A stretch of 64,000 bases of DNA, from contig NC_081406.1 in NCBI RefSeq assembly GCF_030272615.1, positions 463,292,072 to 463,356,071 of the forward strand, given 5' to 3'. Both the position numbers and the translations under genes were made by a program. Under the pieces are notes generated by a model. It was given only the letters and a program-made list of their open reading frames with translations, ran no database searches and was not told the DNA's origin. Source of the DNA: Cryptomeria japonica (Eukaryota; Streptophyta; Pinopsida; Cupressales; Cupressaceae). Shown in pieces: positions 21,645 through 32,730 of the stretch (position 1 is the stretch's first letter; each line of letters starts with the position of its first letter).

Positions 21645-21732
21645 ATGGGAGGTAACAAGAAAAGATTTGAACCTACTTCCTGCTTTGACTGGAGAAAGAA
21701 CAAAGAATTCTGGGATATCCTTTAGCAGGGGG
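21645..21732 (+). pseudogene. LINE ORF1-like coiled-coil protein, N-terminal piece
   Basis: MGGNKKRFEPTSCFDW opens at ATG 21645 and reads to 21732 through one TAG (21723), where the Athila-like element is inserted. When that element and one GGGGG copy are removed, the frame runs on without a shift into GLNVFKEWLSG at 32731. The start is chosen because it is the first ATG in the frame that survives the join. The protein is described under the second piece. Confidence 0.65.
21728..21732 (+). other. Target-site duplication GGGGG, left copy (Athila-like element)
   Basis: Five G before the 5' LTR; the right copy is 32726-32730. The target was already G-rich, so this duplication alone is weaker evidence than CTTAC, but the restored reading frame supports it. 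Confidence 0.75.
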
Positions 21733-22998
21733 TGATAAGTCGATGCTTTAAAATGTTTTTTATCATGACTCTTAGGTTTTTTGGTATCTTTTGGGTTGCA
21801 TTGTGATAGTAAAGTATTGTGAATTGACTATATATAATCCATGTTTTAAAACTAAACTTAAGAAATCATGTTTGAACTTTGTCAGTTAATTCCTGCAACC
21901 ATGCCAATTTATTCCTGCAGCCAAATGATTTGTTCCTATGATATGCGGATTATTTAGGATAATGTCATATGTGAGTTAATGAATGTATTAATTAAGTAAG
22001 ATACATATGCATGTCCTTGTATGTTCTTTTTGATTTAGTGCAGATAATAATTGATGCTGCGGTGGATGATTTTTTTTTGCGCCTAAGGACTGGAGAATCA
22101 TGTTCAGATAAATGGAGGTCAAACTGAAGGGGATTTGAGCAAGCGCAATGTATGGCATAATCAGAGAATTCATACTTCACCTTGGGAGTTTAACTCTGGT
22201 GCATATTGAATTCACAAAATATCGCTTTGGCATGCAAAGACTGTGGTTCGGTTTCAAATCCACGGTTCCTATAGTCAAGCTCTCAGTTATCTCCTTTATC
22301 TGACAATTATCTACCTCTTCTTCTAGGGGTAACTTGAGTTGTCCATTGTAGTTGATCTTTTCTTTATAATAAGCTCTTCCTTCTTTCTTAGAGTTAGACA
22401 GGATGGAAAGGAATTGAGCAGATTTTTGTCAAGCATTCTGAATTTTTCTCTTTTAGAATATGTAATCATTTTCAGAAAGAAATGAATAAGAATATGTTGT
22501 TCTGATCTGTTAATAGTACTTTGTTGGGAGTTTAATATCACTCATCCAAGGGGGCCCACTTGGTGAGTGATCCTGTGTTTATGATCTTTGAAGTTAGTTT
22601 TTACTTAGTTGCAGTAGAATTTCATGACTGGATTGTTCCTGCAGCCACTGGAAATAGATCCATTGACTGTTCCTGCAGCCAAGACAGAATGGTTTGATTT
22701 TTGTTATTTTCATTAGATCATTTCAGCAGTGTTTTGTGAAGCTTTCATGTAGCCTTTTATGATTTCCATTCCTGCCTTTCCTTTCTGCATAATGTTAGTA
22801 ACTGCGATAATGCAAAATAATCATTTAAGGAGCTTAGTGCATATATATTGCAGACCCATTTCAAGTTTTACGTTCTTGGATTGATAACTAAATGAACACC
22901 AGCCATGAAAATAGTAAACTCTACCATATGATTGTCCAAACTTCGGATTAAGATTTCAATTAGAGGTATTATTATTATCATTATAGTTGGGGTAGATA
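21733..22998 (+). repeat. 5' LTR of the Athila-like element
   Basis: Starts TGATAAGTCG and ends GGGTAGATA; the 3' copy ends in GACA, so the terminal CA has mutated here. It contains four close copies of a TTCCTGCAGCCA-type motif (about 21889, 21912, 22636, 22669). Confidence 0.93.
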
Positions 22999-23002
22999 TT
23001 TT

Positions 23003-23023
23003 TGACATCGTTGCTGGGGATTG
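23003..23023 (+). other. Primer-binding site of the Athila-like element
   Basis: TGACATCGTTGCTGGGGATTG lies four bases after the LTR. It is TGGCGCCGTTGCCGGGGATTG, the tRNA-Asp-type site of Athila elements, with four transitions, three of them C to T or G to A. Confidence 0.85.
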
Positions 23024-23091
23024 TGTCAAGCTAAGAACCTTTTATGATTATTTTAGTTTCTAGTTAACTGTTTGAAATTTCATGAATCTGC

Positions 23092-24950
23092 TTGCAAAAT
23101 AGAAGAAGAGATGCCAGAGGTAGATTTATGCCCACTCATACTACTCATGCAGAAGATAATTTTCTAGATATAAACCCTTTTGTTGTATTGTATCAAGTCC
23201 CACAGAATTTGAATCACCCCGAGTCTGAATTTCCAGAAGGTAGTCTTCAGTTCCTTTTTGGTCTACAAGAAGAAGAATTTCCTATAGTAACAACCCCCAC
23301 AAGTCCAATGCAAGGGAACCCACCTCCTGTTGGGAATAATCCACCACCACCACCTGGTCCAACATTTGAGTTTCCCATCTCTGACTAACATGATAATGCT
23401 AACCTCATGAATATTCCAACATCTTCACTTCCTAAATTCTATGGGTTGGTGACAGAGGATCCGGATACATTTCTGTTTGAGTTTGATGTTCTTTGTAGGA
23501 GTTTTGACTATACTACATATGCCCATAGACTCAAAAATTTTCTAGCCACTTTGAAGGAGTCATCCTTGAGATGGTTTATGAGCTTGGGTAGTAGCACAAT
23601 CAACACATGGGATGAGATGAAACGGTTGTTTCTTGCAAAATATAATATAAAGATTATTGTAGAGGCACTGATTGTCATGGGGATGATATCTTTAGAATGA
23701 CACAAACTGAAGATGAGAGCCTTGAGGATTATCTAGAAAGGTTTTTGTTTAGTGTCAAGAAGTCCAAGCATAGTACTCTGAATGAAGATTCCCTCAAATT
23801 GATATTCTTGAGGGATATCAGTGATGAATGCACCGATTCCTTAGATCTCATGGGAGGAGGTGACATTACACAATCTACTTGGGCTGAAATAGGACAAATT
23901 TGCAAGAAGTATTCCAGATCTACTTCTAAGAAGAATAGGACATCTAAGCCAGGGGCACCATTATCATCATCTGGAACTGGAGTTTCTAGATTGGAACTTA
24001 GCCATCTATTAAAATATTTCAAGGAGGACATTATAAACAATATGGCTACTCAGTTGTATACATTGGCAACTAAGAAGAAGCATGAGGAAGCTGATGCATT
24101 TCTTGTAGAATTATGTCCTCATTGTAAGCAACGGAAGAAAGATTGCAGATGTAAGATGGTTGCAAATGTTGAGGTGCCTGATTTCCAACCAATTCAAGGT
24201 GAGGATGAACAAGTCTTCTATGTTGCTCAAAGAAGACCAAATTTTCAAAGACAAGGTATGCCACTTGATCCACTTTCTTTTTCTGGTTATAGTGGTAATT
24301 CTTATGCACCAAATAACTAATGGCAACCACAGTATTCTCAAAATTTTGGTAACTATCCACATTGGTATGGATCACAAGGCCAAGGACAACAATTCGCTAA
24401 TCAAATCCCCTAGTGGCAGTAGCCACAGGGAAAGTAGTATCCACCTCAAGGTTTAGGGAACCAGTTTCAAGGGAATTGACAACCTACCTCTCAATGGAGG
24501 GAAAACCCATCATGGTCATCCCAATCTTCTAGATATCAGCCCTCTGCTTAGTAGCCACAACCTCGTACTTTAATGCCTCCTCCTGCAGCTATAGCTGCAC
24601 CTCCTAAGCCAACGCAGCTGCCTACTCAACAGTTGCCTAATCCAAATCTCAAATCTCATCAACAACAATAAGCTTATTCAGCTGATGCTAATCAATACCC
24701 AGCCTATTCTTTATCACTAGATGATATTCACCTTCGATCTGGGACAACTCTACCTAATCCCTCTCATCCAGTTATTACTAAGGTACAAGAAGAGCAGCTA
24801 ATCTCTGATCCTAAAGATGTAATACCTCAGAATCAAATATTACCACCATTTCCCCATAGATTGAAAGACAAAGAAGTTTCCACTGAACAACAACAAAGCT
24901 TTGATATTCTTGATCAACTGAAGCACATTTGTGTCAAAATTCCATTGTTG
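23092..24950 (+). pseudogene. gag: Athila-like gag (frameshifted)
   Basis: The N-terminus reads RRRDARGRFMPTH with a Pro-rich stretch (about 23320-23370). The capsid domain (Retrotrans_gag) runs from LPKFYGLVTEDPDTFLFEF to SSTINTWDEMKRLFLAKY (about 23425-23645). A frameshift near 23690 moves to a second frame (DESLEDYLERF), with a Cys cluster CPHCKQRKKDCRC (about 24115-24155). A Gln/Pro-rich tail to 24950 carries stops at 24318, about 24411, 24420, 24435, 24477 and 24552, most at CAG or CGA codons turned to TAG or TGA. The original start codon is not preserved, so the start is approximate. Confidence 0.85.
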
Positions 24951-25925
24951 TAAGCAATAAAGGATGTCCCAATATATGGTAAGGCATTGAGAGAAGCATG
25001 CCTAAAGAAACCTGGTAGAAAGAAAAAGGATCCACAAATAGTTCATGTTATGGGTCAATTGGCTAATATTATGTTAGGAAAAATTGCTATTCCAAAGTAT
25101 TCTGATCCAGGTAGTCCTAATGTGAGTATAGTCATTAATGGTAGTCAAATAAAAAATATTTTAGTTGATCTAGGGGTAGCCATTAATGTAATGACAAGGG
25201 AAGTAATGAAACATCTAGAGATAGATAGTTTAAGGGCTACACCCATAGTTTTCCAACTTGTTGATGGCTCTGCAGTAAGACCTGATGGTATCATAGAAGA
25301 TATAGTAGTTATTCTAGATTCCTGGGAATATCCTGCAAACTTTATAATTTTATCTCCAAAAGCAGCATTGGGGGGACATCCAGTCATTTTGGGAATACCA
25401 TGGTTTGCCACAACTGATGCATATATTGGGTGTAGATCAGGGGACATGACTATTTCAGGTGGCAATTCCACAAAAACATTAGCCTTGTATTCCCCAGCAC
25501 AACCTCAGCTTGAGCAGCAGCAAGCTGTTTGGCCTATTTTGGGTGAGGAATCTGAAGAAATTGACTCTATTAATCACCTTATGATGATTTATTGAGTGCC
25601 ACTCATGCAGTTATATGATGAAGAATCAATTCTTTATAAGGTCCTGATAAATGAATTAATAGAAGACCAAGAACTACAGGAATTGGTTCCGAACATTGCA
25701 GGTTTGGACTTTCCTGCGGCCACTGATATCTTGCATAGCTTGTTGCTGTAGGAATTTTCTTATTCTCATTTTTCTGATATAAATCAGAGTGATCTTACTA
25801 TCAAGATAGAGGTGGATTGGAATAAATATTTGAACATCAATAAGAATATAGCAAACACTCAAAATGATAGCCTAGTAGACTTGCTGAAACTCCATTGAAA
25901 TGCTTTTGCATGGGATTACAAGGAT
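24951..25925 (+). pseudogene. Athila-like protease and linker
   Basis: LREACLKKPGRKKKDPQ leads into a retropepsin-like domain: VSIVINGSQIKNILVDLGVAINVM, with the active-site block reading DLGV where the lineage usually has DLGA (about 25160-25185). The flap and back half follow as QLVDGSAVRPDG and GHPVILGIPWFATTDAYIGC (about 25375-25430), then a linker with a TGA at about 25593 and a stop near 25750. It is in the same frame as the RT. It would cleave the polyprotein as a dimer. The change at the fourth active-site residue and the stops argue against activity. Confidence 0.85.
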
Positions 25926-27305
25926 ATGAATGGAATTGATCTAGCAGTTTATACTCATCGCATTTACATAAAGGATGAGCGTTGCCCCCTCAGACAAGCT
26001 CAAAGAAGAGTCAACCCTACCTTGAAGGAGATAGTTAAAGAAGAATTGCAAAAATTGTTGAAAGATGGGTTTATCTATCCTATCTCTGACAGTCAATGGG
26101 TATCACCTTTGGTGATAGTTCCTAAAAAGGGAGGCAAATGGAGAGTATGTGTTGATTATAGAGCCTTGAACTTAGCCACAAGGAAGGATCATTTTTCACT
26201 ACCATTTGTAGATCAGGTATTGGATTCTATTGCTGGTAAGAGACATTTTTCATTCCTAGATGGATTTAGTGGCTATAATCATATACAAATAGCTCCTGAG
26301 GATCAGGAGAAAACATCATTTACTTGCCCATGGGGCACTTATGCATATTATGTTCTTCCTTTTGGATTGTGTAATGCTCCAGCCACTTTTCAAAGGGCAG
26401 TGATCAATATTTTTTCTGATATTTCTCAAGATATTAAGGAAATTTACATGGATGACTTTACAACTTATGGCTTTGAATTTGATCAAGCATTAGGTAATTT
26501 GAAAAAAGTTTTGCAGTGGTGTGAAGACTACAAATTGTCTCTAAACAGTGAGAAGTGTTTCATTATGATGGAAGAAGGAATAGTCCTTGGTCATCATATA
26601 TCTGTACATGGCATACAAGTGGATCGAGAAAAGATTGAGGTTATTCAGCAAATTAATGACCCTGTGAAGCAGCAAGATGTGAGAAGTTTTCTTGGCCATG
26701 CTGGATACAATAGAAGGTTTATCAAAGATTTCAGCAAAATTGCAAGTCCCTTATATTCACTACTTACTAAAGATGCAAAATTTAAATGGACCTCAGCATG
26801 CAATGAAGCTTTTTAAAATCTTAAGCATGCTTGGACTCAAGCACTAGTTCTAAAAGGACCTAATTGGTCTCTACCATTCCAAATCCATACTGATGCATTT
26901 GATTATGTCGTAGGAGCGGTGCTGGGACAAAAAGTTGACAAGTTGGAAAATGCAATATATTATATCAACAAGAATTTCCAGGGACCTAAATTGAATTATA
27001 AAGTTATTGAAAAGGAAATGCTAGCTATCATATATGCCCTTAACAAGTTTAGACACAATATTATAGGGTATCCCATATTTGTGCATACAGATCATACTGT
27101 AATTAGATATCTCATGAATAAGCCATCAATCATCGGAAGATTGGCTCGCTGGTTATTGTTGATGCAGGAATTTGATATCACAGTTGTTGCAGATTATCTT
27201 TCACATCTTCAATTGCAGGAAGATTCTACAATTATAGATGAAACTTTTCCAAATGAGCATTTGTTTCTCATACAGGCTCATATGCTAATATTGCCAACTA
27301 TTTAG
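25926..27305 (+). pseudogene. Athila-like reverse transcriptase and RNase H
   Basis: RT blocks in order: LKDGFIYPISDSQWVSPLV, KKGGKWRVCVDYRALN, SFLDGFSGYNHIQIAPEDQ, FGLCNAPATFQRA and the catalytic YMDDF at about 26445-26460, then LGHHISVHGIQVD and FLGHAGYNRRFIKDFSKIA. A TAA at 26814 (CAA to TAA likely) splits RT from RNase H. RNase H: HTDAFDYVVGAVLGQ (about 26889), KEMLAIIYALNKFRHNIIGY, VHTDHTVIRYL (about 27081). Between DITVV and ADYLSHL a short segment usual in this family is missing in frame. All RT signature residues are present, so only the stops inactivate it. Confidence 0.93.
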
Positions 27306-28507
27306 CTGCAGCTAAAATGTCAATTTCTTTTTCTCCTAAGGAAAGGAGGTTGCTAGTTGAAAAAAGTTTTAACTTTTCATGGATTGCTGATTGTCTATTT
27401 TATACTGGACCTAACCAAGTCATGCGAAGAAGTGCCAGAGAAGATGAAACATATGACATCCTACATGCATGTCATGATGAGCCATGTGGAGGTCATTTTG
27501 TTGTCAAAAAGACATCATTGAAAATACTCAATACTGGATACTATTGGCCTACATTACACAAGGATGCAGCTCAGGACACAAGGAAATATGATAGATGTCA
27601 GTGAATGGGTAGACCTACAAAATTTGATGAGATGCCACTATATCCTCAAATATCTGTTACACAATTTGACAAGTGGGGATTACATTTTGTTGGCCCCATT
27701 GAGCCACCTTCTAATGGAAAATCTTATATCTTGGTATGTACAGACTATGTGACAAAATGGGTAGAAGCTAGAGCTATGCAACATGCAAGAGATAATAAGG
27801 TGGCTGAGTTTGTCTATGAAGAAATATTTACAAGGTATGGAGTACCAAGGGAAATTGTCTCAGATCAGGGACCTCAATTTAAATCAACATTGATAAAAGC
27901 TTTGGTCAATGAATACAATATAAGACATAGGAAATCTACTCCATATCGTCCACAGTCTAATGGACAAGTAGAAGTTACCAATAGAGAGCTTGAGGCTATT
28001 CTTACAAAAATAGTGTCTATCCACAAGAAACATTGGTCTCATCAACTTTCAGAGGCAATTTGGGCATATAGAACAACATGGAAAATACCAATTGGATTCA
28101 CACCTTTTGAGATGGTTTATGGCAAAACAGTAATGATCCCTATTGAATTTGAGCATAAAACCTTGAGAACAACTCTACAACTGAATATGACATTGTTTGA
28201 AGCACAGAAGGAACGCATTCAACAATTAAATGCTCTTGACGAATGGAGGAAGATAGCTGTTCAATAGACAGAATTGATTCAAAACCAAAGAGCAAGATGG
28301 CATGATAAATATATCAGAGAAAAGAAATTCAAAGTTGGTGATTGGGCACTCCTGTATGATTCCAGATATAAGGATGCTATGGGAAAACTCCAAACAAGGT
28401 GGTTAGGTCCTTATGAGGTAGAAGAAGTTTTTCAGAATGGAGCAGTCCGGTTGTCCACAATAGATCCTGTTCGATTTAAACTCTTAGTGAATGGACACCG
28501 ACTATGA
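27306..28507 (+). pseudogene. Athila-like integrase
   Basis: A frameshift near 27290 precedes NYLAAAKMSISFSPKERR. The zinc finger has its His pair in HACHDEPCGGHF (about 27465), but the first Cys of the CxxC pair reads Tyr (KYDRCQ, about 27585), followed by a TGA from CGA at 27602. The catalytic core has CTDYVTKWVEA (about 27740), SDQGPQFKS (about 27857) and the Glu in NGQVEVTNRELE (about 27960). The C-terminal GPY module reads LGPYEVEEVFQNGAVRL (about 28405-28455). A TAG (CAG) at 28265 interrupts. No chromodomain is visible, as expected for Athila/Tat. Confidence 0.92.
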
Positions 28508-29168
28508 CTTTATCACAAACCAGCTACTAGAGAAGAGTTCCTGCAACAGTTTTCTCTCCAAAGTGAAATAAAAGTTCCTGCAGCAAATGGCAAGGTTCCT
28601 GTAGCAACTGCCGATGATTCGGTATCAATTCATGAGCTTCCTGTTGCACTTGAGCATGTTGATAAAGGTGATGTTCCTGTAGCCTCTGCAGTGAACTTAT
28701 TCACCATATCATAATAAAATATTTCCATGGGAATATTGTTCTCCGTACATAAAGTTCCATCCACTATATTCCATTCCACTTTCTTACTTGTCACTTAATT
28801 TTATTTCACCATTATTTTCGCCTAATTGTAGGTATGTGTATATTGTACTTTATTTTAATTATGCATTTATTAGTTCATTATGATTTTTATCATGTTTAAA
28901 TCCACTCCAAACATGAAATCTCGTCAGCCTATGTGGACACGTGCTAGGTTAAGTTGGGGGGGGGTACTTTATGGTCCTTTTTCCATAAGATTTATTATCA
29001 TTTTTTTTTATATCCCGAATTGATTTCCTAATTGGCATTACTTATGATGATTATTATTTCACGCAAGTGAATAATAAGGTCTGCCGCCAAAATTAGGATA
29101 TGTAGATTTTAGTTTTTTGTGAAACTGTCAAACATTTTGGTGAAGCTAAGGAAGTATCAGAGTAAAAG
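28508..29168 (+). other. Non-coding interval after integrase
   Basis: It begins with a readable but stop-ended tail carrying VPAANGKVPVATADD, that is, short VPxA peptide repeats encoded by the TTCCTGCAGC-type motif (28541-28690). The rest is AT-rich and contains a G9 run near 28960. No further coding signal is seen. Confidence 0.55.
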
Positions 29169-31445
29169 ATGGGTGGTGATCTAATTTGCCATGAGCCAAT
29201 GGTCCATGAAGGGTTGCTGCAGGATGCTGTTTGTGAGCATTATTTCTGAAACCACGACTGGCTGGATTATTTCTTGAAAATCAAGGATTACAGCAATGAA
29301 ATAACTATTGAATTTATGCATTCCTTTGATGAAGGAGAAGCTATAGTTAAAGGGTTGAGGGTAATTTCTATGGAGCAGTGAATTGCAGAGGTCACAAGGT
29401 TGTTGCAGGAAGGAGAACTCTTTCCTGAATCAAAAGACGCAAGGAGTGCCAGGGTAGAGTTCACAATTTCCACTGACATACCCTTAATGGTGGACAGACA
29501 AGGGACTAGAAGGGTTTCTTTACCAGCATATTGGCCTCAGGTAGCTCTATATGTTATGAAATATATTACATGTGAAGGACGGTATTCAAATCTGCATTCA
29601 CCTCATTTTAATTTACTTAGTCATCTGTGTCATGGCTGGCAAGTTAATGTCCCAAATTTCTTGTATCATCTCATTTCTGTAATTGCTAAGGAGACTAGAA
29701 AATATGGAAATCACTCTGTTAGCCATCATGGACTGGTTAATTTATTTGTGCAACGGTCCCTGAGAGATGTTTCACAAATGGAATGGGGTGTGTTTGAGGA
29801 TATTCTACAATTTAGGGTTGATGAAGCCCCAATTGCGAATAATCCGACGACTCAAGAAGAGATTGTAGCAGAAGATCTTTCTGGTGAAGATGAGGGTTTG
29901 TTGGTTGCTAAAGGAGCCACAATTATTATGGAAGGAAATATTGAAGCAAAGTCAATCGAAGAACAACCCTCTACTTCTCTTCAAAGAGATTCACTTGTTT
30001 TGCAAAGGGAAGGAAAAGAATTGGAAAAGGATAAATCAGATGAAGAATTTGTTATCTGGTCGCAGGAAGCGCATATTCCTCCTGCAACTCAGAGGCATCG
30101 AGAAAAAACAAAAACTCCTACATCTGTTTCAAAAGTGTATGTAAGGAGAACAAGAAGGAGGACACAAAAGATGCAACCTGTGAGTAATCAATCAAAGGTT
30201 ATTGCAGTAGAAACATTGGAAGAAGAAGATGCTGCAGAGAAGGAAATGCAAGAAAAGCCTATGGAAGAGGAAATTCAAGAAAACCCTGCAGAAGAAGAAA
30301 TTCAAGAAGAAGTTGTAATGGATAAGTTGGCAAATCTTGCTTCAGTGGCATTGCAATGTGAAGAGACTGTTGATGATGTTCTACAGCAACCTGAAGAAAA
30401 TGTGGGAGATATGTCAACTCAGAATGAGGAGTTTATTAAAGAAATCCCATGGTCTAAGATAGGACCTATTAGACCTCCTTCATCCCTAACTAGTTTATCA
30501 ATTGCTTTAATATTTTTTAGGCAATGGGAAATAGAGAAGGATAGGTTGTAGGGGATAATTAATAAGCAACAAAAAGAGATTGAAAAGAAAGATAATAGAA
30601 TTAAAGAATTAGAAGCTAAGGTAGAAGAGATTTATGGTATGGTTCCTGAGATGATGCAGTGTTAGGGACCTTAATCCATCCTTGGAAACACCTGAGGAAT
30701 TCTATCATGCTTACCAAACCTCTCCACATGCTATAAGGAATTTGCTATGTGAATTATATTTACATAACTATGTTGTACCCCAAGACAGAGAATGGAATCC
30801 TTTATTGTATATTGGGGATATCCATCTCAGAGCTTTAATGTCATGGATCCAAAATGAGATGATCATAGGACCACAAGCCAGAGAGTTTGAAAAATTAGAA
30901 CTTGATTGTCCATTGCCATTGAGGAGGGAATCAAAAGCACCTAGGGTTCTGTATTATGATTGAAAAAATTTGCTAATAAGAGATGATGTTAGTAAGATAG
31001 TACTTCCAATGAGAGAGGAAGTCTATAAAGCGTATGAGCATTTGGTTCGGACCCACAGGACAACCACACTAGAAGGGATAACTCAACGCTGGAATCATCT
31101 ACCAGATCATTTAAAACTTGGAGAACCTTACTCATTATAGAATTTTCATGCAGCCATACAAAGAGCCTCCAGAAACATACAGCTAGGTAGGGAGAAATCC
31201 AATAACTGGTTGCCATTAATCTTTCAGCCTCTGATCCTTATGTGGCCACTTTTGGCATGCCAACCAACAAAACATAATTATGATGTAGTTGTAGAAGGAA
31301 CAACTAGATGGTCCAGGTTGGAGAAAATGAAAGTATTTTATTGGAATTTGCCTTCCAAGGGAACCAGATAGGACACTGTTGGTGATTTTAGAGTTTTAGC
31401 AAAAATCAGAAATTTTTCTTTTGCTGCAGGAGCAACAAACCCTTA
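29169..31445 (+). pseudogene. Extra sense ORF after pol (env position), about 760 codons, broken
   Basis: It starts at MGGDLICHEP (ATG 29169) and reads in one frame to about 30660, shifts frame, and ends just before the polypurine tract. Middle: LPAYWPQVALYVMKYITCEG and GRYSNLHSPHFNLLSHLCHG (about 29570-29640), a style seen in Athila-type ORFs. A Glu-rich region follows, with EEEIQEN/EEEIQEE repeats (about 30240-30310) and a basic patch RRTRRRTQK. Then a coiled coil (KEIEKKDNRIKELEAKVEE, about 30570) and a third block, TPEEFYHAYQTSPHAIRNLL. Stops at about 29262, 29370, 30549 and 30961 fit CGA or CAG to stop. I see no clear signal peptide or transmembrane pair, so an envelope function is not supported. 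Confidence 0.8.
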
Positions 31446-31448
31446 AAG

Positions 31449-31458
31449 TTGGGGGGCA
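31449..31458 (+). other. Polypurine tract of the Athila-like element
   Basis: TTGGGGGGCA directly precedes the 3' LTR start TGATAAGC and is the expected plus-strand primer. Confidence 0.75.
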
Positions 31459-32725
31459 TGATAAGCTGATGCTTTGACATGTTTTTTATCATGACTCTTA
31501 GGTTTTTTGGTATCTTTTGGGTTGCATTGTGATAGTAAAGTATTGTGAATTGACTATATGTAATCCATGCTTTAAAACTAAACTTAAGAAATCATGTTTG
31601 AACTTTGTCGGTTAATTCCTGTAGCCATGCCAATTTATTCCTGCAGCCAAATGACTTGTCCCTGTGATATGCGGGTTATTTAGGATAATGTCATATGTGT
31701 GTTAATGAATGTATTAATTAAGTAAGATACATATGCATGTCCTTGTATGTTATTTTTTGCTTTAGTGTAGATAATAATTGATGTTGCGGTGGATGATTTT
31801 CTTTCGTGCCTAAGGACTGGAGAATCACGTTCAGATAACTGGAGGTGAAACTGAAGGGGATTCAAGCAAGCACAAAGTATGGCATAATCGAAGTAGTTAT
31901 ACTTCACCATGGGTGTTTAACTCTAGTGCATATTGAATTCACAAAATATCGCTTTGGCATGCAAAGACTGTGGTTTGGTTTTAGATCCACGATTCCTGCA
32001 TCCAATCTCTTAGTTATCTCCTTCATCTGACAATTATCCGCCTCTTCTTCTGGGCGTAACTTGAGTTGTCCATTGTAGTTGATCTTTTCTTTATAACAAG
32101 CTCTTCCTTCTTTCTTAGAGTTAGAAAAGATGGAAAGGAATTGAGTAGAGTTTTGTCAAGCATTGTGAATTTTTCTCTTTTAGAGTATGTAATCATTTTC
32201 AGGAAGAAATGAATAAGAATATGTTGTTCTGATCTGTTAATAGTACTTTGCTAGGAGTTTGATATCACTCATCCAAGGGGGCCCACTTGGTGAGTGATCC
32301 TATGTTTATGGTCATTGAAGTTAGTTTTTACTTAGTTGTAGTAGAAGTTCATGACTGGATTGTTCTTGCAGCCACTGGAAATAGATCCGTTGACTATTCC
32401 TATAGCCAAGACAGAACGGTGTGATTTCTGTTATTTTCATTAGATCATTTCAGTAGTGTTTTGTGAAGCTTTCATGTAGCCTTTTATGATTTCCATTCCT
32501 TCCTAACCTTTCTGCATAATGTTAGTCACTACAGTAATGTAGAATAATCATTTAAGGAGCTTAGTGCATATATATTGCAAACCCATTTCAAGTTTTACAT
32601 TCCTGGATTGATAACTAAATGAACACTAGCCATGAAAATAGTAAACTCTACCATATGAATGTCCAAAATTCGGATTGAAATTACAATTAGAGGTATTATT
32701 ATTATCATTATAGATGGGGTAGACA
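31459..32725 (+). repeat. 3' LTR of the Athila-like element
   Basis: Starts TGATAAGCTG, ends GGTAGACA, followed by GGGGG at 32726-32730. It aligns along its whole length with 21733-22998, with scattered substitutions. Confidence 0.94.
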
Positions 32726-32730
32726 GGGGG

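Larger units (their letters stand above)
21733..32725 (+). mobile_element. Ty3/gypsy retrotransposon, Athila/Tat-like, complete but defective (10.99 kb)
   Basis: LTRs of 1266 and 1267 bp frame a primer-binding site, gag, protease, RT, RNase H and integrase (gypsy order), then a further sense ORF of about 760 codons up to a G-rich polypurine tract. The tRNA-Asp-type primer site and a long ORF after pol in env position are known traits of the Athila lineage. Many stops and two or more frameshifts make it inactive. The LTRs differ at scattered positions only. Confidence 0.94.

Noticed and set aside
23729-24375. Minus-strand ORFs over the Athila-like gag
   Set aside because: Shadows of the gag frame.
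29169-31445. Envelope gene in the Athila-like element
   Set aside because: The position fits, but I see no signal peptide, transmembrane pair or cleavage site. Only an extra ORF can be claimed.
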